A stretch of 64,000 nt of DNA. Origin: Novosphingobium rosa NBRC 15208 (lineage in GTDB: Bacteria; Pseudomonadota; Alphaproteobacteria; Sphingomonadales; Sphingomonadaceae). Shown one piece after another: positions 8,936 to 19,236 of this stretch. The position numbers were made by a program, and so were the translations under genes. The stretch is taken from positions 1 to 64,000 of the forward strand of contig NZ_BCZE01000015.1 in the NCBI RefSeq assembly GCF_001598555.1. The letters are read 5' to 3'. How positions within the stretch are numbered: position 1 is the stretch's first letter; the number at the start of each line of letters is the position of its first letter. The notes beneath the pieces are model-generated. The model worked only from the letters and a program-made list of their open reading frames with translations, did not search any database and had not been told where the DNA came from.

Positions 8936-11440
8936 ATGACCCGCACCGTCCTGTTTCAAATCCACTGGTTTCTGGGCATCACCGCCGGCCTCGTGCTGGC
9001 GGTGATGGGCGTGACGGGCGCCACGATCAGCTTCGAAAACGAGATCATGGCCGCGCTCAGCCCCGGCGTGGTGACGGTGGCCAATGCCGGCAGGCCCGTG
9101 CTGTCACCCGATGCGCTGGTGGCCGCCGCCTCGGCCCAGAGCGGCGGCCTCAGGGTCGGCACGCTGATCCTTTCCGCCGATCCGGGCAAGGCCGCGGAGG
9201 TGTTCTTCGATCCGCCCAAGGGCAGGAAGGGGCGGGGCGATTACGGCTATATCGACCCCTACACCGGCAAGCTGCTGGGCCATGCCCGGGGCGAGGAGAC
9301 CTTCCGCTTCCTGCGCAGCCTGCACCGCTGGATGGCGCTGCCGGGCGACGGCAATGGCATCGGGCGCACCATCACCGGCATCGCCGCGCTCTCGCTGATC
9401 TATTTCGCGCTGTCGGGCCTCTATCTGCGCTGGCCGCGCAAGCCGCTCGACTGGCGCGCGTGGTTCGTGCTGGATCTGCGCATGAGCGGGCGCAACCTCT
9501 ATCGCGCGCTGCATGCGGTGATCGGCGGCTGGGTGCTGGTGTTCTATCTGCTGAGCGCGCTGACCGGCCTGTGGTGGTCCTATGACTGGTATCGCCAGAG
9601 CGTGATCTACGCCCTGACCGGCAAGGCGGCCGAGCAGGAACACGCCGAAAAGGACGAGAAGAAGGCTGCCAGCCCCGCTCTTGCCCCGGCATGGGCAAGC
9701 TTCCTTCAGGCCAGCGGCGGCAAGTATGAGAGCCTGCGGATCACCATCCCCAAGGGCGACAAGCCGGTCGATATCCGCGCCCTTGTCCCCGGCGCGCGGC
9801 ATGACCGCATGACCGACAATTACCGCATCGATGCGCAAAGCGGCGAGGTGGTGAAGGCGGACCTCTATGCCAAGCGCAAGCTGGGCGTGGTCATCACCAC
9901 CAGCGTTTACGAGCTGCATCGCGGTGCGTTTTTCGGGCTGATCGGGCGGATCATCATGCTGATCACCAGCCTCACCATGCCTTTGTTCTTTGTCACCGGC
10001 CTGTTGCTGTATTTTGCCCGCAGGCGGAAAAAGCGCGAGCTGAAAGCGTTGGATGCTCCCCTTCTGGCCGGCGATGGCGGCAGCGGCGAGACTCTGGTGG
10101 TCTATGCCAGCCAGACCGGCGGGGCCGAGCGCCTCGCGCGCCAGACGGCGGCGGCTTTCGATGATGCCAAGCTGGTGGCTCTGCCGCAGCTGGACGAGGC
10201 GATGCTGGCGGCGGCGCGGCGCGCTCTGCTGGTGGTCAGCACCTATGGCGAGGGCGAGGCGCCCGACCATGCCCGCAGCTTCGCCCGCAAGGCGATGGCC
10301 GCGCCCGCTGCCCTTGGCGCGCTGGACTATGCCGTGCTGGCGCTGGGTGACCGCGAATATCCCGATTTCTGCGCCTTTGGCCATCAGGTCGATCACTGGC
10401 TGCATCAGGGTGGGGCCCGCCGCCTGTTCGACATGATCGAGGTCGATGGGGATGACCCTGACGCCCAGCGCCAGTGGCAGCAGCAGATTGCCTCGATCGG
10501 CGCACATGGCGAACTGCCCGACTGGCAACCCGCGACCTATGACCGCTGGCGTCTGGCCGGGCGGCGCCTGCTCAATCCGGGCAGCGCGGGCGGCCCGGCC
10601 TACCATATCGTGCTGGAGCCGCTGGACGATGCGGCGCGTGACTGGGAGGCGGGCGACATCGCCGAGGTGCTGCCCCGCCACGATCCCGCCGCAGTCGGCG
10701 CATGGCTGTCGCAGGCGGGTCTGGATGGCGCGACGCTGGTGGCGGGGCGCACGCTGGCCGATCACCTCACGGCCAGCATTCTGCCCGAGGCTGTTGCCGG
10801 CCGCGATCCGGAAGGGCTTGTGAAAGCGCTGCGCCCGCTGCCGCATCGTGAGTATTCCATCGCCTCGATCCCCGCTGATGGCAGCGTGCATCTGCTGGTG
10901 CGCCAGGCCAGCGACGGGCAGGGGCGGCTGGGTCTGGGCTCGGGCTGGCTGACGGCTTTTGCGCCACTCGGTGCCGAGATCGCCATGCGCCTGCATGCCA
11001 ATGTCAACTTCCGCGCGCCTGTGGGCCCTGCGCCGATGGTGCTGATCGGCAATGGCACCGGTCTGGCGGGTCTGCGCGCCCATCTGCGCCATCGCGCCGC
11101 CCATGGAATCGCCGACAGCTGGTTGATGCTGGGAGAGCGCAACGCCGCTCACGATGCGTTCCATGAGGAAGAACTGCTGGCCAGCGTGGCGTCCGGCAGC
11201 CTGACGCGGCTCGATCGCACATGGTCCCGCGATGCGGGCGATGGCCGCTATGTGCAGGCGCTGCTGGCCGATCATGCCGGGGAACTGCGCGCATGGGTGT
11301 CGCGCGGGGCCGCGATCTATGTTTGCGGCAGCCTGAAGGGCATGGCCCCGGCGGTGGACGCCGCCCTGCGCTCGGCTCTTGGCGACGAGACCGTCGAGAC
11401 GATGATGGAAGAGGGCCGCTACAAGCGCGACATCTACTGA
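8936..11440 (+). CDS. PepSY membrane protein fused to flavodoxin and ferredoxin-NADP reductase domains
   Basis: 834 aa from MTRTVLFQIHWFLG at 8936. Order: a PepSY_TM region with at least four membrane helices (about residues 5-30, 145-165, 190-215, 335-360) and a periplasmic loop carrying PepSY repeats; a flavodoxin domain (LVVYASQTGGAERLARQ, then STYGEGEAPD); and a sulfite-reductase-alpha-like FAD/NADPH module (REYSIASIP, GNGTGLAGLRAHL, IYVCGSLKGMA). Fusions of this kind are usually annotated next to ferric siderophore receptors and are thought to pass electrons from cytosolic NADPH to periplasmic ferric iron. No receptor is adjacent here, but a Fur-like box precedes it. The reductive role is inference from family; the domain calls are firm. 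Confidence 0.9.
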   Translation: MTRTVLFQIHWFLGITAGLVLAVMGVTGATISFENEIMAALSPGVVTVANAGRPVLSPDALVAAASAQSGGLRVGTLILSADPGKAAEVFFDPPKGRKGRGDYGYIDPYTGKLLGHARGEETFRFLRSLHRWMALPGDGNGIGRTITGIAALSLIYFALSGLYLRWPRKPLDWRAWFVLDLRMSGRNLYRALHAVIGGWVLVFYLLSALTGLWWSYDWYRQSVIYALTGKAAEQEHAEKDEKKAASPALAPAWASFLQASGGKYESLRITIPKGDKPVDIRALVPGARHDRMTDNYRIDAQSGEVVKADLYAKRKLGVVITTSVYELHRGAFFGLIGRIIMLITSLTMPLFFVTGLLLYFARRRKKRELKALDAPLLAGDGGSGETLVVYASQTGGAERLARQTAAAFDDAKLVALPQLDEAMLAAARRALLVVSTYGEGEAPDHARSFARKAMAAPAALGALDYAVLALGDREYPDFCAFGHQVDHWLHQGGARRLFDMIEVDGDDPDAQRQWQQQIASIGAHGELPDWQPATYDRWRLAGRRLLNPGSAGGPAYHIVLEPLDDAARDWEAGDIAEVLPRHDPAAVGAWLSQAGLDGATLVAGRTLADHLTASILPEAVAGRDPEGLVKALRPLPHREYSIASIPADGSVHLLVRQASDGQGRLGLGSGWLTAFAPLGAEIAMRLHANVNFRAPVGPAPMVLIGNGTGLAGLRAHLRHRAAHGIADSWLMLGERNAAHDAFHEEELLASVASGSLTRLDRTWSRDAGDGRYVQALLADHAGELRAWVSRGAAIYVCGSLKGMAPAVDAALRSALGDETVETMMEEGRYKRDIY

Positions 11441-11553
11441 AGCGCACCGAACCCCGTCCGGCCGAAGGGGGATTGTCATGCCCCGAGACGGGCCGCAGGG
11501 AACAGCCTCGCTCGAGCAGCGTCTATCTGGTGTTGCTGACGGAGTTCTGCCGG

Positions 11554-12069
11554 ATGAGTGTGAAGAGCATGCCCAGGGCCCGCGCCACCGCGCTTCTCCT
11601 GCTGCTGGCAACGGGCGCGGCGGCCAGGGGCGCGCCGCCGCAGCAAGCCGGCGCGAAGCAGGAGGCCACCCTCACGGGGCAATGCACGCATCTGGTGGTG
11701 GCCAACCATCTGATCGATGACCCCTGCAACCAGCAGGCTTTCGGCACCACCTATCCCAATGGGCGCGTGAGTTTCGCCTTTTCCGTCGAAAACGAGTACA
11801 TTCTGAAGTTCGAGGGGAGCGGCGCGCGCAAAAAGCCGCTGGGCAATCTGGGCAGCGAGCAACCGATCGACACGATCATCTTCCGGCAGTTCGAGAAGGG
11901 CGCGCTCGGCAAGGGCGGGAGCGGCAGGCTCCAGCCGCTCAAGGCGACCGGAAAATGCGTCTATGGCGACGCTTTTTCCGGCGATCCGATCTCCATCGTC
12001 TGCGAAGGCGCCACCGCCAAGGGCCGGTTCGAGGTCACCTTCGAGACCGATGGCGGGAGCCCGGGCTAA
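11554..12069 (+). CDS. Secreted protein of unknown function
   Basis: 171 aa from MSVKSMPRAR, with a classic Sec signal (RARATALLLLLATGAAARG, probable cleavage near residue 24). The mature part is beta-rich and has four cysteines (QCTHLVV, DDPCNQQ, GKCVYG, SIVCEG), which could form two disulfides in the periplasm. No family is recognised. It follows the PepSY reductase by 113 bp on the same strand and converges on mreB. The downstream overlap with longer frames from 11221 is spurious because those start inside the reductase. Confidence 0.7.
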   Translation: MSVKSMPRARATALLLLLATGAAARGAPPQQAGAKQEATLTGQCTHLVVANHLIDDPCNQQAFGTTYPNGRVSFAFSVENEYILKFEGSGARKKPLGNLGSEQPIDTIIFRQFEKGALGKGGSGRLQPLKATGKCVYGDAFSGDPISIVCEGATAKGRFEVTFETDGGSPG

Positions 12070-12094
12070 CCTCAGGCCGGGCTGAGCAGCCTTC

Positions 12095-13174
<1,080 letters not shown>

Positions 13175-13277
13175 TTACGGGGGAACCTTCTTGGTTCCCG
13201 TCGCTTCCTGACCCGAAAATGAACCGATCCCTGTAACAGACTGTATCAGCGATGCATGCGTCCCTGCGTGCGACCAG

Positions 13278-14162
13278 TCACTTTTCCTCTATGGCAATAT
13301 CCGAGCGCGGGCGCCCGGCCAGACTGATCGCGCCTTCCAGCGAATCCCCCAGCGGCTGGCACAGATGCTGCACCGTGCGCGAGCGCAGCCACGGAACCAT
13401 GCGCGGCGCCAGACCACCCACCAGGGCGCAGCGCGCCGCGCCGCGTTCGAAGATGGTTTCGATGAAGCGCTCGATATGGGCGGCGGCATCCTCGACGATG
13501 GAGCGGGCGATGGCGTCGTTCGCCTCGGCGTAATCCATCACCAAAGGGGCAAAGGTGCCATAGTCGCGCGGGGTGGCCTGATCCATCCACGCCACGGCCT
13601 GAGCGGTATCATGGTTGAAGCGCGCGGTGACCGCCGTGCTGAGCGGGGTCTGGCGCGTGCGTCCGTCCAGCGCGCGCAGGGCGTGGCGCATGGCCGAAAG
13701 GCCCAGAGCCGCGCCGCTGCCTTCGTCGGAAATGGGGAAGCCATAGCCGCCGATGGTGAAGTCATGGCCATCGACGCGCAGCTGCGCCGCGCTGCCGGTG
13801 CCGATGATCAGGATCGCCCCGTCATGCCCGCCATGCGCGCCCAGATTGGCGATCAGCGCATCGGTGGCATAGGCGGTGGCGGCGAAGCCGAAGTCGAAGC
13901 CCTGCAGCGCCTCGCGCACGCCGGGGCGGGTGATGCCGGCGATGCCCATGCCCGCCCTGATCTGTGCCCGCTGATCCGTGGAGAGCCCGGCCTGCGCCAC
14001 GGCCTGATCGGCGGTGTCCTTCAGCGTCTCGTAAAGCGCCTCCAGCCCGATGCGCGCATTGGCCGCGCCGGAGCGGCCCTCGCCGATGATGGCGCCGTTG
14101 GCGTCGATCAGGCGGGCGCGGCAATTGCTGCCGCCGGCATCGATGCCCAGATAATAGGTCAT
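13278..14162 (-). CDS. BadF/BcrA-type N-acetylglucosamine (amino sugar) kinase
   Basis: 294 aa ASKHA-fold kinase with YYLGIDAGGSNCRARL at the N-terminus (phosphate-1), ILIIGTGSAAQLRV (phosphate-2), and GGYGFPISDEGSGAALGL, the sugar-kinase signature of NagK-like BadF proteins. The expected reaction is GlcNAc plus ATP to GlcNAc-6-P. Clostridial MurK of the same superfamily also takes MurNAc, so either sugar is possible. The start overlaps the dld stop (ATGA). It is the last gene of the coupled minus-strand operon nagB-II, nagA, GH84, dld, kinase. Confidence 0.85.
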   Translation of the reverse strand: MTYYLGIDAGGSNCRARLIDANGAIIGEGRSGAANARIGLEALYETLKDTADQAVAQAGLSTDQRAQIRAGMGIAGITRPGVREALQGFDFGFAATAYATDALIANLGAHGGHDGAILIIGTGSAAQLRVDGHDFTIGGYGFPISDEGSGAALGLSAMRHALRALDGRTRQTPLSTAVTARFNHDTAQAVAWMDQATPRDYGTFAPLVMDYAEANDAIARSIVEDAAAHIERFIETIFERGAARCALVGGLAPRMVPWLRSRTVQHLCQPLGDSLEGAISLAGRPRSDIAIEEK

Positions 14163-15862
14163 GGGTGGGGGGCTCCATGGCTGGCGGTCTCGGCCCAGTC
14201 CCTTGTGCGGGTGGTGTGGCCGATGCCGGGGTTGAGTTGGTTGCGCGGATCGATCTGACGGTAGAAATCGGCCAGTTCGCTCCGCGCCACATAGAGATGG
14301 CCGACATTGTGTTCGGCGGGATATTGCGCGCCGCGCTCGTCGAGCAGGGCCCAGAGGGCATGCTCATAGGCCAGCGGGTCGGTGCCCTTGGTCACGATGT
14401 AATCCTGATGGAACACCTGACAGAAAAAATGGCCGTAATAGAGCACATGGACGGTCTGCCGGATCAGTTCGGGGGGCAGATGCTCGACCCATTCGCGCGT
14501 GTTGCGGGGCAGCGCGACATCGAGGGCGACGATATCCTCGACCTGCTGCCTGTGGACGGCGCGGTAACGCACGGCGGCCCCGGCGGCGACAAAGCGGTGG
14601 AGGAAGGCCTTGGTGGCCTCCTCTGCGCTGCATTCGAAGAACGCACCTGCCTCACCACCGGGCAACAGACGGGCCAGCAGGGAGCGCGTGTCATCCACCT
14701 GATCGCGCGAGACCTTCAGGATCAGGTGATGGGCGAATTGATCGCGGAACTGCCGCATGCGGGGCGGCAGATGATCGGGCAGCAGGCGGCTGGCCCATTG
14801 CAGCAGGCGGTCGCTGCGGCCCGCCCCCAGCACGGCATCGACGCGCGCCTTGGCGGCGAAGAGCGCCGGCAGCCGGTCCGTGCCCAGCCTTTCGATGGCC
14901 ACGAAAGTGTCGCGGCCATAGCGGTCGGCGATATCGAAGGCGGTGCGGTGCATGTACTCCCCCGCGATGGGGGGCGCGGCGAAGGTGCCCAGCATGGTGC
15001 GGCGCAGATCGGTCAGCACGGCGGGCCGATCGGTGCCGATGTAGAAGGTGGCGGTGTCCTTTTCCTGCGCGAAGGTGTCGAGGCGGACGGCGAAGACGAT
15101 CAGCTTGCCGGCGCTGCCCGCGGCCTCGAACAGGCAGCGCGGGTCGGCGTTGAAGCGGGCCGGGGTGTCGCTCTCGATGTCGCAGACATGGGCGGTGTAG
15201 CTGTGGTCATGCGCCCAGCGGTCATCGGCGGGGGCGATATCCGCTTCGGAGAACCGGCCCTGATCCAGCCGCGAGAGGATGGTTTCGGGCTCTGCTCCCA
15301 GTTCGATGCCCAGATGGTTGACGAGGCGCAGGCTGCCATCGGGCATCACCTGCCCATACAGCGCCATCTGCGTGTAGGCGGGCCCGCGCCGCACCAGCGA
15401 TCCGCCCGAATTGTTGCACACGCCCCCCACCACCGAGGCGCCAAGGCATGACGACCCGATCACCGAATGCGGCTCCCGCCCATAGGGGCGCAGCGCCTGC
15501 TCCAGCCGGTGCAGCGTGGTGCCGGGCAGGCACAGCACCTGCTGGCCCTCGCGGATCACCCGCAAGGCGGAGAGCCGCGTGGTGCTGATGATGACCAGCC
15601 CGCCGGGATAATCCGCGCCATCGGGCGTCGACCCGCCGGTGAGCCCCGTGTTGGAGGCCTGCATGATGATCGAGACGTCCGCCTCGACGCAGGCCTGCGC
15701 CACGCGCCACAGCTCCAGCAGGCTGCCGGGCCGCACCACGGCGAGCGCGGGGCCCGAACCCGTGCGATAGCCCTGCCGATAGCGCGCCGTGGCCCGCGCC
15801 GAGGTCAGCACATGGTTGGAGCCTACGGCCTGGCGGAGTTGGGTGAGCAGCGGGTGGGCCAT
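14159..15862 (-). CDS. dld: Quinone-dependent D-lactate dehydrogenase
   Basis: 567 aa, close to E. coli Dld (571 aa). FAD-binding type 4 region near the start (QASNTGLTGGSTPDG, SVIGSSCLGASVVGGVCNNS), then the Dld-specific membrane-binding and C-terminal segments (FHQDYIVTKGTDP, YPAEHNVGHLY, LNPGIGHTT). It oxidises D-lactate to pyruvate at the inner membrane and feeds the quinone pool. Its place is telling: MurQ, encoded across the locus, releases D-lactate from MurNAc-6-P, so Dld would use the second product of that reaction. The start overlaps the GH84 stop (TAATG) and its stop overlaps the kinase start, so translation is coupled on both sides. Confidence 0.93.
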   Translation of the reverse strand: MAHPLLTQLRQAVGSNHVLTSARATARYRQGYRTGSGPALAVVRPGSLLELWRVAQACVEADVSIIMQASNTGLTGGSTPDGADYPGGLVIISTTRLSALRVIREGQQVLCLPGTTLHRLEQALRPYGREPHSVIGSSCLGASVVGGVCNNSGGSLVRRGPAYTQMALYGQVMPDGSLRLVNHLGIELGAEPETILSRLDQGRFSEADIAPADDRWAHDHSYTAHVCDIESDTPARFNADPRCLFEAAGSAGKLIVFAVRLDTFAQEKDTATFYIGTDRPAVLTDLRRTMLGTFAAPPIAGEYMHRTAFDIADRYGRDTFVAIERLGTDRLPALFAAKARVDAVLGAGRSDRLLQWASRLLPDHLPPRMRQFRDQFAHHLILKVSRDQVDDTRSLLARLLPGGEAGAFFECSAEEATKAFLHRFVAAGAAVRYRAVHRQQVEDIVALDVALPRNTREWVEHLPPELIRQTVHVLYYGHFFCQVFHQDYIVTKGTDPLAYEHALWALLDERGAQYPAEHNVGHLYVARSELADFYRQIDPRNQLNPGIGHTTRTRDWAETASHGAPHP

Positions 15863-16926
15863 TATTGGGTCTGCACTTCGTCGTCCGTCATCAGGTCGGC
15901 GCCCTCCAGCCAGCGCAGGATCTCGCGGGCGGCAGGGTGGTCGAGGTTGTCGTAGCGCCGGCGCAGGCGATCCGCGCGCGCCCCGAGCCGTTCATGGCCG
16001 ATATCCTGAAAGATCAGAAGATCTTCCTGAAGGCGGGCGGCCAAATCATCGCCCAGCATCCGGCGGGCTGCCTGTTGGAACGCGGCGCCATAGCTGTAGG
16101 CCTCGCCCTGTTGGTAGAGCATCGGCAAGGTCAGCGCCGGAATGCAGGTGAGATGCGCCTGGATCGCCGGATTGAGCGCGTGGCCGCTGATATGGGCCGC
16201 ATTGGCGGGGGAGCGCCCTGTCAACGCGCGCAGATGCAGAAAGCGCGACATGCGCGAGCCATCGTTCACCGGATAATTGTCCCACAGGCAGACCGGGCGG
16301 CCCAGCTCCTGTGCCACGCGGGCCAGATGGGCCGGTTCGATGGCGCGGGCGCAGACCTCCTCGCCCGTCCAGTAGACCTGCACATGGGGCGCGAGCAGGC
16401 GGCCCAGATCGGCCAGATAGCCCGCCGGCCTTTCGCCGAAGACGACATCGAGAATGCGGTCATCGGCGTAATAGGTGGGGCAGGTGTAGACGCGCGTGGC
16501 TTTGGTGAGGCCCGCGCAGAAGTTCACCACCTCGGCCTGACGGGCGGCGAGATCGGGCATGTCGCCGCGCAGATCGTCGAAGAAGATGGCCAGATCGTCG
16601 ATGCCGATGGCGTCGAGCCCGGCCACGCGGCGGGCCAGATCGGCGCGGGTCTGATCGTCAAAAGGATGCGTTGCGCCCACCGGGGTCAGCGCCATGCCGA
16701 AGCGCATGCCGGCGGCGCGGACGCGGGCCGAGAGGCGCATCAGCATCGCGCCATCCTCTGCGCTGTGCGGGCGTCGCCAGTCGCGGCGCAGGGCGCGGTC
16801 GGCCTTGGGGCCGTAGTGGTAGAAATTGTAACCTGCCGCCGCCAGCGTGGCGACCACATGGGCGCGTTCGTCCTCGCTCCAGATGCGGCCGAAGCGGGCT
16901 TCGACAAGACCCAGATCGGGGGTCAT
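15862..16926 (-). CDS. GH84-type beta-N-acetylglucosaminidase domain protein, cytoplasmic
   Basis: 354 aa with no signal peptide. It matches the GH84 (O-GlcNAcase/NagJ-like) catalytic barrel: an N-terminal YNFYHYGPKADRALRRDWR corresponds to the family's YxYxPKxDxxHRxxWR strand. IDDLAIFFDDLRGDMP carries the paired Asp residues that act in substrate-assisted catalysis. CLWDNYPVND and ISGHALNPAIQAHLT match the conserved WDNYPVND and the NP-containing loop. Retaining removal of terminal beta-GlcNAc is expected. Within this operon it would free GlcNAc from GlcNAc-(anhydro)MurNAc, a job normally done by GH3 NagZ, which is not in the window. That substrate is inference. Confidence 0.82.
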   Translation of the reverse strand: MTPDLGLVEARFGRIWSEDERAHVVATLAAAGYNFYHYGPKADRALRRDWRRPHSAEDGAMLMRLSARVRAAGMRFGMALTPVGATHPFDDQTRADLARRVAGLDAIGIDDLAIFFDDLRGDMPDLAARQAEVVNFCAGLTKATRVYTCPTYYADDRILDVVFGERPAGYLADLGRLLAPHVQVYWTGEEVCARAIEPAHLARVAQELGRPVCLWDNYPVNDGSRMSRFLHLRALTGRSPANAAHISGHALNPAIQAHLTCIPALTLPMLYQQGEAYSYGAAFQQAARRMLGDDLAARLQEDLLIFQDIGHERLGARADRLRRRYDNLDHPAAREILRWLEGADLMTDDEVQTQ

Positions 16927-18086
16927 GGGGTATCCTTGTGCTGACCGTCGATCCAGGTCGCAGTGACTTGGCGCTGGTCATCCAGATGAACCAGATCGGC
17001 GCGCAGGCCCGGGGCGATGCTGCCTGTCTCGCCGTCCAGCCGCAGGAAGCGCGCCGGATTGCCGCTGGCCATGCGCGAGGCGGTCAGCAGATCGCAGCCC
17101 AGCAGGTCGATGGCATTGTTGAAGGCCGCGATCATGCTCAGGCCGGAGCCCGCCAGCGTGCCGTCCGGCCCCCGGCAATCGCCATTGGTCACGGTGATCC
17201 TGGTGCCCATCAGGGTGAAATCCAGCCCCTGTCCGCCCACCGGCGGCATGGCATCGGTGACCAGCATCGCGCCTTCCGTGCCCCGCGCCAGCAGAGCCAC
17301 CCGCAGCGAGGCGGGATGGACATGCAGCCCATCGACAATCAGCCCGACATGGGTGTTGCGGTCCTCCAGCGCGGCGCCGACCATGCCGGGCTCGCGGCTG
17401 GAAAACTGCGTCATGGCGTTGAAGAGATGGGTGAAACCGGCCAGGCCCTCGGCCAGCGCGGCGCGGGTCTGGGCGTAATCGGCCATGCTGTGACCGGCGC
17501 ACACCAGCACGCCCGCGCGCGTCAGCGCGGCGATCGCGCCCTTGGGAGCCAGCTCCGGGGCCAGCGTGACGATGCGGCGCCCGAGCGTGGGAGCGCCAAG
17601 GCGCTCGATCACCTGAGCATCGACCAGCGTGAAGCGGTTCTGGTCGTGGATGCCCTTTTTGGCGGGGTTGAGATGGGGGCCCTCGATATGCAGGCCCAGC
17701 ACGCCGGGGACGCCCTGCTCCAGCGCGGCCTCGCCCGCTGCCAGCACCGCATCGACCACCTCGGCATGGTCGCTGATCAGCGTGGGCAGCAGGCCGGTTG
17801 TACCGAATTGGCGATGCGCCTGCGCAATGGCGCGGATGCCCTCGACAGTGGGCTGATCGTTCAGCAGCACATCGCCGCCGCCATTGACCTGCGTGTCGAT
17901 AAAGCCGGGCAGCAGGGTGCCGCCGCCCAGATCGACGTGGGTGTAGCCTTCGGGCACGTCGCCGGGCGCGGCAAGGCCGATGATGCGCCCATCCGCGATC
18001 AGCAGCGCCTGATCCCGCACCAGCCTGTCGGCCAGCACGATCTGCGCGCCGGCAAGAGCAGACCGCTTCAGATCTGTCGATGTCAT
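16923..18086 (-). CDS. nagA: N-acetylglucosamine-6-phosphate deacetylase
   Basis: 387 aa amidohydrolase. Motifs include GFIDTQVNGGGD near residue 60, GLHIEGPHLNPAKKG (metal Glu), CAGHSMAD and THLFNAM (metal His residues), DGLHVHP, and VTDAMPP with the catalytic Asp. It removes acetate from GlcNAc-6-P to give glucosamine-6-P in the cytoplasm. ATGA overlaps with nagB-II upstream and GH84 downstream put it in the coupled five-gene operon. Confidence 0.95.
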   Translation of the reverse strand: MTSTDLKRSALAGAQIVLADRLVRDQALLIADGRIIGLAAPGDVPEGYTHVDLGGGTLLPGFIDTQVNGGGDVLLNDQPTVEGIRAIAQAHRQFGTTGLLPTLISDHAEVVDAVLAAGEAALEQGVPGVLGLHIEGPHLNPAKKGIHDQNRFTLVDAQVIERLGAPTLGRRIVTLAPELAPKGAIAALTRAGVLVCAGHSMADYAQTRAALAEGLAGFTHLFNAMTQFSSREPGMVGAALEDRNTHVGLIVDGLHVHPASLRVALLARGTEGAMLVTDAMPPVGGQGLDFTLMGTRITVTNGDCRGPDGTLAGSGLSMIAAFNNAIDLLGCDLLTASRMASGNPARFLRLDGETGSIAPGLRADLVHLDDQRQVTATWIDGQHKDTP

Positions 18087-19138
18087 AGCGTGCTCGTCAC
18101 CTTGTTGAGATGGGGCGGGTTGTCGGGATTGCAGCCCCGCGCCAGCGATAACGCATTGGCCAGCCCATAGAAACTCTGGATCTGGGCGATGGCGCCGATG
18201 ATCGGATGAGCGTCCGGGGCAAAGGGCAAGACCAGGGCGGCAGGCGCGATATCCTCGGGCTTTCCCGCGGCGATCACCCGCGCGCCGCGCGCCGTGAAAT
18301 CCTCCAGCCTTTCGCGCAGGCCGGTGCTGGCCACATCGAGCGGGGCGAAGGCCAGCACGGGATCGCCCGCGCCCACCAGTGTCATCGGACCATGGGCGAC
18401 TTCGGCGCTGCTGAAGGCCTCGGCATGGAGGTTGCAGGTTTCCTTGAGCTTCAGCGCGGCCTCACCGGCGATGGGCAGGGTGGGGCCACGGCCCAGCACC
18501 AGCATCTCCTGCGCCTTCGCCAGCAGCGGCACGGCGGCGGACCAGTCGGCCCGCGCGGCCTGTTCGAGCAGCGGACCTGCATGGGTGAGGGCATCCAGCA
18601 GATCGGCGTCGCCACTCCATTCGGCGGCCAGATGGGCCAGCGCGAAGAGGGTGCAGACGAAGCTCTTGGTGGCCGCCACGCTGGTTTCCGCGCCCGCATG
18701 GACGGGGATGACGATCTGCGCCAGCTCGGCCAGCGGCGAGGCGGCATCATTGACCACCGCGATCACCAGAGCGCCCCGCGCGCTGGCCTCCTGCGCGGCG
18801 GCCAGCAGATCGGGGCTGCGGCCCGATTGCGAGATGGCGATCAGCGGCACGTCACGGAATTTGTCGGAGGTTGCCTGATAGAGCGAGCCGATCGAGGGGG
18901 CATGGCTGACGGTGGGCAGGCCGACCCGCGTTTCCAGCAGAAACTTGGCGAAACTGGCCGCCTGATCGGAGCTGCCCCGCGCCAGCGTGGCGGCAAAGGG
19001 TGGCGCCAGAGCGCGCAGGCGCTGGCCGGCCTCACGCATCAGATCGGCGTTGCGGCGGAGTTGGGCGAGGCACAGCGCGGGGGCTTCGAGCGCCTCCGTG
19101 GCCATCCGGGTGGGGGCGTTGAAAGACATGGGTTTCAT
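18083..19138 (-). CDS. nagB-II: SIS-domain glucosamine-6-phosphate deaminase (NagB-II type)
   Basis: 351 aa from MKPMSFNAPTRM at 19138; the open frame extends to 19210 but would reach across the operator. Two SIS domains resembling the isomerase half of GlmS (ARGSSDQAASFAKFLLE, ISQSGRSPDLLAA, EAFSSAEVAHGPM) without a glutaminase domain. This layout is typical of NagB-II, which turns glucosamine-6-P into fructose-6-P and ammonia in Shewanella and many alphaproteobacteria. First gene of the minus-strand operon and divergent from anmK. A candidate GntR operator lies 28 bp upstream of its ATG. Confidence 0.88.
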   Translation of the reverse strand: MKPMSFNAPTRMATEALEAPALCLAQLRRNADLMREAGQRLRALAPPFAATLARGSSDQAASFAKFLLETRVGLPTVSHAPSIGSLYQATSDKFRDVPLIAISQSGRSPDLLAAAQEASARGALVIAVVNDAASPLAELAQIVIPVHAGAETSVAATKSFVCTLFALAHLAAEWSGDADLLDALTHAGPLLEQAARADWSAAVPLLAKAQEMLVLGRGPTLPIAGEAALKLKETCNLHAEAFSSAEVAHGPMTLVGAGDPVLAFAPLDVASTGLRERLEDFTARGARVIAAGKPEDIAPAALVLPFAPDAHPIIGAIAQIQSFYGLANALSLARGCNPDNPPHLNKVTSTL

Positions 19139-19165
19139 AATACCGGTTCTGTCTGTTTTTACAAG

Positions 19166-19183
19166 TGGCATTAAAGTGGTTTG
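19166..19183 (+). promoter_or_regulatory. Candidate NagQ-like operator between nagB-II and anmK
   Basis: TGGCATT-AAAG-TGGTTTG, two direct heptamers with a 4-bp spacer in the 98-bp divergent gap. From memory, the GntR regulator NagQ of Xanthomonas binds paired TGGTATT heptamers separated by 4 bp; this site differs at 1 and 2 positions. A second site of the same form lies before the TonB receptor gene. Confidence 0.45.
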
Positions 19184-19236
19184 AATGTCCTGCGGTGTGA
19201 TGATAGTCATAGCGCAAGAAGAGAGGATGGTCGCCG

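Noticed and set aside
9104..11611. 835-aa open frame antisense to the PepSY reductase
   Set aside because: Shadow of the reductase; no domain.
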